Shown piece by piece: positions 1 to 7,048 of a DNA stretch of 64,000 nt. Made by a program: the position numbers and the translations under genes. The notes beneath the pieces were generated by a model. The model did not search any database and was not told the origin of the DNA. It saw only the letters and a list, made by a program, of their open reading frames with translations. The stretch covers positions 2,480,001 to 2,544,000 of the forward strand of contig NZ_LT703001.1 of the NCBI RefSeq assembly GCF_900149705.1. The letters run 5' to 3'. The stretch is from Sphingorhabdus sp. Alg231-15 (GTDB lineage: Bacteria > Pseudomonadota > Alphaproteobacteria > Sphingomonadales > Sphingomonadaceae). Within the stretch, counting starts at the first letter, position 1. Each line of letters begins with the position of its first letter.

Positions 1-71
1 GACTGGCCGTGACGAAGCAGAATGAGCTGAGGCATTTAATGTCCTTATTTGATGTGTTGCCGCATCCTTAG
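1..71 (+). CDS. Possible C-terminal end of a truncated gene
   Basis: Only frame 3 of the plus strand stays open from the window edge to a TAG at 69-71; the other two plus frames stop within 30 bases. The 22 residues read LAVTKQNELRHLMSLFDVLP and then HP, a plausible protein tail that would converge on the HupE gene. The piece is too short to recognise a family, and a chance open frame of this length is possible. Confidence 0.25.
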   Translation, partial: LAVTKQNELRHLMSLFDVLPHP

Positions 72-126
72 CGGCGAAGGTGTTTCACGCCAAGCTGCAT
101 ATTTGTTTTGCGTGCGGCCACCAACA

Positions 127-1098
127 CTAGAATATTCGGCTGAGGGTGTAGAATGCGCCTAGTCCACCAACCAGGTAGAGAGCCGGAGCCTCAATCCATT
201 TGCGCTTGTCCAGAGATATTTTGCCTGCCAACCACAAGACCGCAAGAGCCAGGCAAACAAACAAAATCTGTCCGACTTCGACGCCAAGATTGAACAACAG
301 CAATGCCCATATTTCTTCGCCCTTGGGAAGGCCAATATCCGCCAGCGCGCCGGCAAAACCAAGTCCATGAAGCAACCCAAATCCGAGTGCGATTAACCAT
401 GGTCTGCGGATTGTGATGCTTGTCTTTCCCGCCCATTTGCGCACCACTTCGATGGCGAGGAAGAATATCGACACAGCGATCAGTAATTCAACCGGTTCGC
501 TGGGTAGCGTAAACAAACCCAGGGCGGTGATGGCGAGAGTGATGCTGTGACCAAGGGTAAAGGCGGTGATCACCCACAAAAGCTGACGCGGGGCAGTGAG
601 CAGCAATAGGCCGAGCACGAACAGCAAATGATCCCAGCCGAACAGCATATGTTCCGCTCCGATGCGTAGATAAGCACCGGTCGGGGAGCCAGCCGGATCG
701 CCTAGCGCAAAAGAAGCGCTGGCAGGGCGCAAGACATAGGTGCTTTCTGTCCCATCTTTCGTGCGCAAGCGGACAAAGACATCAGTGAGCGTGCGGTCCA
801 GTCCCGCAATGGAAACACGGCCTTTATCCAGACGACAGGGTATCTGCCAGCTTTCGACAATCGCATCGCCCGATACAACCTGATCTATCGTCTCCGGTTC
901 CGGGCATTGATCGGGCAAGATGGGTCGCATCTTTAGCTTGCGACCAGACAGGATCGGCTGTTTCCAGACGACCGCGACGGTGCCGCCGGATTGCTCGGTC
1001 AGTTCGAGGGCAGCGGGCCGGATTTCATGGGCGCTGGCAACTATGCCGCACATCCACATAAGGATGGCCCAGGAAACGCTGAACCTTATGACCGTCAC
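127..1098 (-). CDS. HupE/UreJ-family membrane protein
   Basis: This 323-residue protein has a signal peptide ending near ASA-HEIRP, an exported domain of about 110 residues and then six or so membrane segments (from about residue 150). The C-terminal half carries the HupE signature HMLFGWDH (His150, Asp156, His157), followed by FTLGHSITLA and GLLHGLGFAGAL. Members of HupE/UreJ are nickel or cobalt permeases where studied, but this long form with an N-terminal exported domain is uncharacterised, so the substrate is unknown. It starts with a GTG whose GTGA overlaps the stop of the upstream PPIase gene, so the two are almost certainly translationally coupled. It is the last gene of a trio with a DUF3604 protein and a parvulin. 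Confidence 0.82.
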   Translation of the reverse strand: MTVIRFSVSWAILMWMCGIVASAHEIRPAALELTEQSGGTVAVVWKQPILSGRKLKMRPILPDQCPEPETIDQVVSGDAIVESWQIPCRLDKGRVSIAGLDRTLTDVFVRLRTKDGTESTYVLRPASASFALGDPAGSPTGAYLRIGAEHMLFGWDHLLFVLGLLLLTAPRQLLWVITAFTLGHSITLAITALGLFTLPSEPVELLIAVSIFFLAIEVVRKWAGKTSITIRRPWLIALGFGLLHGLGFAGALADIGLPKGEEIWALLLFNLGVEVGQILFVCLALAVLWLAGKISLDKRKWIEAPALYLVGGLGAFYTLSRIF

Positions 1099-1934
1099 TT
1101 GTCAGAGCCTTCAATCACGACATCATAGTCGCGCACGAGTTTTCTCAAGGCCGCCTGCTTGGCCTTGGCGCTCTGATTTTCCTGCCAAGCTTCGGTGACT
1201 TCCGCCTTGATCGGTTCAAAACTCGCTTCAGCAGCGCCGTCAATGGTTTCTATCCGGACCAGATGCAACCCAAAGGCAGAGCCGATGGGCGAGCTCCATG
1301 ATCCGGACTTCAGCTTAAAGATCGCGCTGGCAAATTCCGAACCGAACAATCGGGTAACCTCGCTTTCAGGTATCGCGGCATAGCTACGTTTCTGAATGAA
1401 AGGGTCGCCCAGACCTTTCCAGTCCGCTCCCGATTGCACGTTCAGCAAATTGTCGTCCGCTATCCTGTCAATCGCAACACCATGTTTTTCCGGGCTAAGA
1501 TAGATATGGACAAAACTCCGCCGTTCAGGCGCGGCAAACTTATCGCGGTTTGCTTCAAACCATTGCTTCAACTCTGCATCTGTTGGATTGGTTGCTTTGC
1601 TTTCGCCGCTGACCAGAAAGTCCATTTTCTGTGCCAGGCGGCGTTTGATGATGGTGTCGTCATCGCCAAGCCCAAGCCGCTCGGCCTCGCGAACCAGAAC
1701 CTCCTGTTGCACGAATTGATCGATAATTTGTTGTTTATCCTCACCGGTGGGAAGGCGGCCGGCAGTATTCGCCCATAGCGCGCTGAGCCGATCAAGCTCA
1801 GCGGTGCTGAGGGTTATCGTGCGGCCTTGCTCACCCTGATAGCTTGACCAGTGATGATTGATGAACACCAGTATCAGCCCGATTAGAATGAAATGGTTGA
1901 TCGGATCGCGCAGAGCTTTTTTCAACATGGTCAT
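1095..1934 (-). CDS. Membrane-anchored parvulin-type peptidyl-prolyl isomerase
   Basis: The protein has 279 residues. One N-terminal membrane segment (about residues 13-26, FILIGLILVFINHH) anchors it with the rest in the periplasm. Residues 35-125 form a SurA/PpiD-like helical chaperone region (DQFVQQEVLVREAERLGLGD), and residues 130-235 form a PpiC/parvulin domain ending in the characteristic SGSWSSPIGSAFGLHLVRIE. Parvulins isomerise peptidyl-proline bonds and assist folding of exported proteins. The gene overlaps the following HupE gene by 4 bp and lies 108 bp after the DUF3604 gene, with a REP-like palindrome in the gap. Its operon position suggests that it folds one of these two exported partners; that role is inference. 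Confidence 0.85.
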   Translation of the reverse strand: MTMLKKALRDPINHFILIGLILVFINHHWSSYQGEQGRTITLSTAELDRLSALWANTAGRLPTGEDKQQIIDQFVQQEVLVREAERLGLGDDDTIIKRRLAQKMDFLVSGESKATNPTDAELKQWFEANRDKFAAPERRSFVHIYLSPEKHGVAIDRIADDNLLNVQSGADWKGLGDPFIQKRSYAAIPESEVTRLFGSEFASAIFKLKSGSWSSPIGSAFGLHLVRIETIDGAAEASFEPIKAEVTEAWQENQSAKAKQAALRKLVRDYDVVIEGSDK

Positions 1935-1957
1935 AGATATAACGACATTTCAGAATT

Positions 1958-2020
1958 GCGCTCAGCCTGAGTTTGTCGAAGAGTCTTGAGACCAGCTTCG
2001 ACGGGGCTCAGCTTGAGCGC
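1958..2020. repeat. REP-like imperfect palindrome
   Basis: The arms are 1958-1981 (GCGCTCAGCCTGAG...GTCGAAG) and 1996-2020 (CTTCGAC...CTCAGC...GAGCGC), separated by 14 bases. They match over GCGCTCA, GCTGAG and GTCGAAG with a few mismatches. Short palindromes with a CTTCGAC...GCTCAG core are common interspersed repeats in sphingomonad genomes. It sits between two co-directional genes, so it may act as an intra-operon hairpin affecting mRNA stability or attenuation. Confidence 0.6.
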
Positions 2021-2042
2021 TATTGCAAATCCCAAACTGCTA

Positions 2043-3953
2043 TCAGGCCTTGGTTGGTACATACCAGATGGGCGAAGACCAGGCGCGTTCCTGTATCGTT
2101 TTTTGCAAGGCTGGATTTGGCGGCACACCTGCGCGAATTGCATCCCATGTTGACCAGCGGCAAACCGGATTTTCCAGTACCCTGACATAATAGGAGGCAC
2201 GTTGTCCCGCCTGATGTTCCGGGTCACGCCAGAATGTCTTAAGCTCCGGTGCACCCTTGTCCGTTGAGATCGAGCAATCAGACAGGTTGACCTTTGCACC
2301 ATTATCCGGACAGCGGGCGGTGGCCGGATCCACTGTGCCGCCATCGGAACAGGCGACATCGAACAGCTTTTCACTGGTCTTGCCGCCATCAGTCCAGACT
2401 TTGACGATCTGGATGCGTTGCAAAGGCGCGCTCATCGCGTCGCGCATGGCCCAGACAATGAAACCGGGAGCCTTGCCCTCACCAACCAGGTCGCCACCCA
2501 TGGAGACACCATCCTTATAGGCTTTGGACACCATTTCGGGATCATCCAGCATCGCTGCATCAAATCCAAAGCCGCCGAAGAAGCGCAATTTGATCCGTGT
2601 TCCGGTGGTTGCGTAGGTTTCCTTGCGCCGCATTGCATCGAATATTGCTTCGCGGGTATTCTCCTCGGCCCATACCGCAGCATAGCCTGACGCCCCCCAG
2701 CGCGAGAACCAGCTGGCGGCGCGCGGATCAACCGTTACACCATCCCAGCTTTTCTTGCCGCCTGGTGGGATCGAACCGCGTGCCTCTGGCGTGCCATCGA
2801 CGACACCGACTTTGGACCAAAAATTCTTTTCGTCAAATGATCCACCCGCAACATGACTGTCGGTAGAACCGATCAAACCAAATTGAAACGGATTGCTGCC
2901 GATTTTATCTTCCAGCATCAGACCATTGGCATAAGCTTGCCGAACATAATCGCCGCTGCTTGTCTTGGACTTGATCTGTGAGGACAGAAGATATTCGTAA
3001 ATGCCGAAATCTGCCCATTCATCATTAGGCGATAGGGAAGGATGGGTTTCCGAAGTGCCTTTGACCTGTGTAATCTCGACAATGGGTTCGTTGCGTATCC
3101 GCTGATCGGCATAGGCCTTGGTCAGCGGTTGGCCATTATAGGTTTCCAGCTTGAACATCTCGCCGTCCGACACGTTGCTGTTATGCGGAATTGAAAGTCC
3201 GTCGATACCGGCTGCACGCTGTTCATCCATCCACGTCCACAAATCTTCGGGATTGCTGGAATCCAACGTGCCAAAGGGCATGTCGGGGGCCGATCCACGA
3301 AACACGACATTGCGATGCAGATTGCCGCCCGCAAATCCGCCGCCTTCGCCCTGTGTCACTCGCGTGGCGGTATATTCATAGGCGGAGAAGGTGGTGAACT
3401 TCCCCGGTCTGTAATATTTATCAGCCGCAGCAACCGTTGCTTTCCAGACATCTCCAACAATTTTCGGATCATAGACCCCATCCATCTTGCGACCGTCGCG
3501 CACAGCGCCGCCGATCAGCTGGAATGCTGCGATAATCTTGTCCGGATCAGCGCTGAACATGTCCTTCGCCATATCGAGCTTGGAAATTTCGGTGCCCTCG
3601 GTGTCCATCGCCGGCAGGTGACCGAGATAGGCCGCATGATCGGTGACCGCCATGAAATCCAGCGCGGGTCCTTCCAGTTTCAGGTCATAACCAGACGGAT
3701 GAGTGATACCTTCACCCATGCCGAACTTATAGGCATCTTCTGGCGTCGTACGGACGTTGAAAATATAGGCATCAAAGCTGTTGCGGGTATGGATATGCAA
3801 GTCACCAAAATAGACATTGCGATCGGGATTGGGTTGTTCTGTCGTCTCGCCAGGTGCCAATGCTATATCGGTCTGGCTGTCCGTCTTGTCCCCACCAGAG
3901 CAACCTGCCACCAGCGCGCCAATTGCCGCCAGACCTAAAAAGTTGCGTTTCAT
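2043..3953 (-). CDS. DUF3604 family lipoprotein (PHP-like metallohydrolase)
   Basis: This 636-residue protein begins with a lipoprotein signal (MKRNFLGLAAIGALVAGC). The ATG at 3953 is chosen because AGGAGGGGGA lies just upstream; an in-frame start 36 bases earlier has no such site. The DUF3604 fold resembles PHP phosphoesterases: DLHIHT near residue 50, AVTDHAAYLG near residue 108, IPHNSN near 255 and GSTDSHVAGG near 365 supply likely metal-binding His and Asp residues. The full length matches the family. The reaction and substrate are unknown. It heads a minus-strand group with a parvulin and a HupE protein, and shares its upstream region with a divergent TonB receptor gene. Confidence 0.85.
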   Translation of the reverse strand: MKRNFLGLAAIGALVAGCSGGDKTDSQTDIALAPGETTEQPNPDRNVYFGDLHIHTRNSFDAYIFNVRTTPEDAYKFGMGEGITHPSGYDLKLEGPALDFMAVTDHAAYLGHLPAMDTEGTEISKLDMAKDMFSADPDKIIAAFQLIGGAVRDGRKMDGVYDPKIVGDVWKATVAAADKYYRPGKFTTFSAYEYTATRVTQGEGGGFAGGNLHRNVVFRGSAPDMPFGTLDSSNPEDLWTWMDEQRAAGIDGLSIPHNSNVSDGEMFKLETYNGQPLTKAYADQRIRNEPIVEITQVKGTSETHPSLSPNDEWADFGIYEYLLSSQIKSKTSSGDYVRQAYANGLMLEDKIGSNPFQFGLIGSTDSHVAGGSFDEKNFWSKVGVVDGTPEARGSIPPGGKKSWDGVTVDPRAASWFSRWGASGYAAVWAEENTREAIFDAMRRKETYATTGTRIKLRFFGGFGFDAAMLDDPEMVSKAYKDGVSMGGDLVGEGKAPGFIVWAMRDAMSAPLQRIQIVKVWTDGGKTSEKLFDVACSDGGTVDPATARCPDNGAKVNLSDCSISTDKGAPELKTFWRDPEHQAGQRASYYVRVLENPVCRWSTWDAIRAGVPPNPALQKTIQERAWSSPIWYVPTKA

Positions 3954-4039
3954 GTTCCCCCTCCTGCGCGCCTCATTGATTGGGCGCATCGCTTTTATAT
4001 CCTATTTTACAGCGTCCTGCCATACCGCTTTACAGCCAC

Positions 4040-4057
4040 GGGAAACGCCTGTTTCCC
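4040..4057. promoter_or_regulatory. Perfect 7-bp palindrome, operator candidate
   Basis: GGGAAAC-gcct-GTTTCCC lies between the divergent DUF3604 gene (start 3953) and the TonB receptor gene (start 4225). Size and position suit a dimeric repressor or activator site; no adjacent regulator gene identifies the protein. Confidence 0.4.
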
Positions 4058-4138
4058 TATTATCACAAGACAGTTTATTCGACTCCAGATCGTTCTTCTT
4101 CGGTTGATTTAATGACCTGATTAAATGACTTATGCAAG

Positions 4139-4204
4139 CGTAACCGCGGCAGATTAAGTCCATCCCCCACTCCACCCCACGATGATGGCTATGCCGCGGT
4201 TACG
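4139..4204 (+). promoter_or_regulatory. Long inverted repeat in the leader of TonB receptor 1
   Basis: CGTAACCGCGGCA at 4139-4151 is perfectly complementary to TGCCGCGGTTACG at 4192-4204, a 13-bp GC-rich stem around a 40-base C-rich loop. A short inner stem, CCATC (4160-4164) with GATGG (4184-4188), is possible. The structure ends about 8 bases before the GGAGAG Shine-Dalgarno. In mRNA it would form a stable 5' hairpin; as DNA it could be an operator. A related layout precedes the second receptor. Confidence 0.55.
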
Positions 4205-4224
4205 ATCAACTGGAGAGAATCACT

Positions 4225-6696
4225 ATGAAGAGCTTAAATCGCGTCCTCTTGGCGGCCCTTTGCAGCACGGCCATTGCCACTCCCGTTTACGCACAGGATC
4301 AAAGCGCTGAAGAAATAGCAGATGACAATATTATCATTGTGACCGCTACCCGCCGGGCACAGGATGTGCAGGATATTCCCTTGGCTGTGACCGCGGTCAG
4401 CCCGGTACAGCTGGATCGACAGGGCGTCGTAAATGTACAGGATATCACCCAGGTCTCGCCGAGTTTCTCGACCTCGAATGCACAGGCGGCATCGGGCACA
4501 GTCGTGTTGCAGATCAGGGGTGTCGGTACGACGTCCAATAATATTGGATTTGAAAGCGCGGTCGGTATTTTCGTCGATGGCGTCTATCAGTCCCGCCCCG
4601 GGGTCGCCCTTTCCGAATTTGTCGACGTGGAACGCGTCGAAGTTCTGCGTGGTCCGCAAGGAACATTATTCGGTCGCAATACTTCTGCCGGTGCGCTGAC
4701 GATCACCAATGTGCGTCCGGATGTCAGCGAATTTGGCGGTTTTGTAAATGCGACCTACGGGAATTATGATCTGATGAACGTGCAAGGGGCGATTAATGTC
4801 CCGATCGTTCAGGATACATTGGCGCTGCGACTAACTGGCGCCTATCGGAAGCGGGATGGCTTTATCGATGTGGTTGATGAAACTGGCAAGATTGGTGAAT
4901 CCAATGAGCTTGACCAATATCTCGTTCGCGGTCAGCTTGGCTATGAAGGCGATAGCGGCCTGACTGTAAGGCTGATTGCCGATTTTTCGAAAAGCACGGC
5001 CAATTGTTGTTCGGCGGTGGAATTACTGGCTTCGCCGCTTGAGACGGGTGGTGTGTTTGAGGCTGTTGGACTCGGTCCGCGAGGTGGTCAGTTCCAGCCC
5101 AATACCGGACAGGAAGCCGCTGATGATCGCATAGCCTCGGCCAATTTCGCACCCCGTGGAAACATCGAGCAATGGGGCGTAACGGGAGAGATTGAATTTC
5201 CTATCAGCGACAGTGCCGACATTATTTATATCGGCTCCTATCGCCAGTTTGATAGCCGCGAATCTTATGATTCCGACTTTACTGCGCTCGATATATTCGA
5301 CGTGGATCGCGCCCGGGCCAATATCGACACGATGACTCATGAGCTAAGAGTGCAAGGTGAAGCATTTGACGGTGCGTTGAGCTGGCTGGTGGGCGGTTAT
5401 TACTCTGATGAAGATATCCAGCAGGATGTCGATTTCTCGTTAGGCACGGACTATGACGCTCTTGTTGGTGCTCTTCTGGGCGGAGCCTTGGGTGCTAATC
5501 CGTTGGAACAATTGTCAGGTGGGATCGACCCTTCGGTGGTCACCGCAACCAATAGTTATTCGCAAAGCAGCAAAAGCTGGTCCCTGTTTACGCACAATAC
5601 ACTGGAAGTTGTTGATGGTTTGAAACTGACAGTAGGTCTGCGCTATTCCGACGAAAGCAAGGACGGAGGGTTTGAACAAACCGCAAGCAACAATCCGCTT
5701 TGCACAAATATCAGGGCCGCTTTTCAAGCCAATCCAGCGCTCATTCCGCCCGCGGCTGTTTCGCTAGGTTGCTTTGCATTTCTTGCGCCAGCTACCGGAT
5801 CGGACGTCACGGATACAGAAATTCCTTTCGCCTTTCTGCCGCGACCATTTGTTGGCGAATTTAACGACAGCGAGCTTATCTATACCGGCAAGATAGCCTA
5901 TGAGTTTGCCGCTCCGGTCAATATCTATGCTAGCTTCACCCATGGCTATAAATCAGGTGGGTTTAATCTCGACTCGACCGCTGCGGCTGGCGGTGCAGAT
6001 CCCCGTTTTGATTCGGAAGAGGTGGATGCGTATGAAGTCGGTCTGAAGGCCAAGCTTCTCGATAATCGGGTCACTTTGAACATTGCTGCTTTCCATGAAG
6101 AATTCACGAACTTCCAAATTCTTGAGTTTACCGGTGCGCAGTTCCAGACATTCAACGTGCCAAAGGCGAAAACCACCGGGGTGGAAATCGAGACGGTCAT
6201 TCGTCCGGATGATAATTTCACTTTGAATGCGGGTTTGACTTATACTGATGCGAGATATCCCAGTGACTGCGCAGGCGATCTCGCCGATCTGCAGGTGCTA
6301 AACCTCTGCGGTGCCTCCCTCACCAACGCACCGGACATTGTGGCCATTGCGGGGGCGACTTATGAGAATGATCTCGGCAATAATCTTGACTTCTTTCTCA
6401 ACGGTCAAATCCGTATGGAAAGTGACCGCCGGACTTCGACCCAGCCGTCAGACTCGACCGATCTTACGGACCAGACGCCGCTCCCCTTTGATATTCAGGA
6501 TGGAAATGCCAAGATCAACCTGCGCGCAGGGATTGGTAGTCAGGATGATAGCTGGGGTATCGAAGCATGGGTCAATAACCTGACCAACGAGGTAACCCGG
6601 GGCGTCACCTTTAACACCGTATTGCGATCAGGCTCACGCTCGGCTTACCTACAAGAACCAAGAACATTTGGTGTAACGCTCCGCGGAAAATTCTAA
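4225..6696 (+). CDS. TonB-dependent outer-membrane receptor 1
   Basis: The 823-residue protein has a signal peptide ending at PVYAQ, a TonB-box-like DNIIIVTATRR (about 34-44), a plug domain (about 50-160, VSPSFSTSN, IRGVGTT, VEVLRGPQGTLFGRN, SAGALTITN) and a 22-strand barrel ending in TLRGKF with the terminal Phe expected of outer-membrane proteins. The start is fixed by GGAGAG eight bases upstream. The plug IRGVGTTSNN and RGPQGTLFGRNTSAGA motifs put it in the large sphingomonad family often tied to uptake of plant or aromatic compounds or siderophores; the ligand cannot be read from sequence. It is a close paralogue of the next gene, differing mainly in extracellular loops such as the region of residues 270-300 and 500-550. 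Confidence 0.93.
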   Translation: MKSLNRVLLAALCSTAIATPVYAQDQSAEEIADDNIIIVTATRRAQDVQDIPLAVTAVSPVQLDRQGVVNVQDITQVSPSFSTSNAQAASGTVVLQIRGVGTTSNNIGFESAVGIFVDGVYQSRPGVALSEFVDVERVEVLRGPQGTLFGRNTSAGALTITNVRPDVSEFGGFVNATYGNYDLMNVQGAINVPIVQDTLALRLTGAYRKRDGFIDVVDETGKIGESNELDQYLVRGQLGYEGDSGLTVRLIADFSKSTANCCSAVELLASPLETGGVFEAVGLGPRGGQFQPNTGQEAADDRIASANFAPRGNIEQWGVTGEIEFPISDSADIIYIGSYRQFDSRESYDSDFTALDIFDVDRARANIDTMTHELRVQGEAFDGALSWLVGGYYSDEDIQQDVDFSLGTDYDALVGALLGGALGANPLEQLSGGIDPSVVTATNSYSQSSKSWSLFTHNTLEVVDGLKLTVGLRYSDESKDGGFEQTASNNPLCTNIRAAFQANPALIPPAAVSLGCFAFLAPATGSDVTDTEIPFAFLPRPFVGEFNDSELIYTGKIAYEFAAPVNIYASFTHGYKSGGFNLDSTAAAGGADPRFDSEEVDAYEVGLKAKLLDNRVTLNIAAFHEEFTNFQILEFTGAQFQTFNVPKAKTTGVEIETVIRPDDNFTLNAGLTYTDARYPSDCAGDLADLQVLNLCGASLTNAPDIVAIAGATYENDLGNNLDFFLNGQIRMESDRRTSTQPSDSTDLTDQTPLPFDIQDGNAKINLRAGIGSQDDSWGIEAWVNNLTNEVTRGVTFNTVLRSGSRSAYLQEPRTFGVTLRGKF

Positions 6697-6738
6697 TATT
6701 CACGGGACTTTAGGGGGGGGATTTCGTCAGCATGAATC

Positions 6739-6763
6739 GGGGCCGGTTTTCCGGCCCCTTTTT
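6739..6763 (+). terminator. Rho-independent terminator
   Basis: GGGGCCGG-tttt-CCGGCCCC followed by a run of T, 42 bases after the receptor stop codon. An almost identical hairpin follows the second receptor, showing that the duplicated unit included the 3' end. Confidence 0.88.
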
Positions 6764-6902
6764 GTGCTGCCTGTAGGTTAACGCTCGCTGGGTGGTATGC
6801 TGATAGCATCAAATATACAACAGATTGTGATTTGGACTATCGATTATCGCTAAAATCCGTGTGGTTTCCATTGTATCATTTTTACCACGGCTGGCCATAT
6901 TC

Positions 6903-6937
6903 TACACAAACATGTGTATATCCGCTTGATTTAGCGG
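6903..6937. promoter_or_regulatory. Two short dyads in the promoter region of TonB receptor 2
   Basis: TACACA-aaca-TGTGTA (6903-6918) and CCGCT-tgattt-AGCGG (6922-6937) lie 110-145 bases before the receptor start. The first is a perfect palindrome of the size bound by dimeric regulators. The rest of the 6764-7048 gap is AT-rich non-coding sequence. Confidence 0.35.
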
Positions 6938-6964
6938 CCTAACTACACGACCTATAGGTTCGAA

Positions 6965-7024
6965 ACCGCCATGATAAGATCATTGTCCTTCCCCAAAATA
7001 ATGGGACAAATGACAAGTGGCGGT
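6965..7024 (+). promoter_or_regulatory. Inverted repeat in the leader of TonB receptor 2
   Basis: ACCGCCA (6965-6971) pairs with TGGCGGT (7018-7024), and inside it TCATTGTCC (6980-6988) pairs with GGACAAATGA (7004-7013) with one bulge. The structure closes about 10 bases before the GGGAGA Shine-Dalgarno, the same layout as in receptor 1. GTCC-[AT]-TCCCC occurs in the 5' half of both loops. Confidence 0.45.
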
Positions 7025-7048
7025 GAAGTTCAACGGGAGAGAATGATT

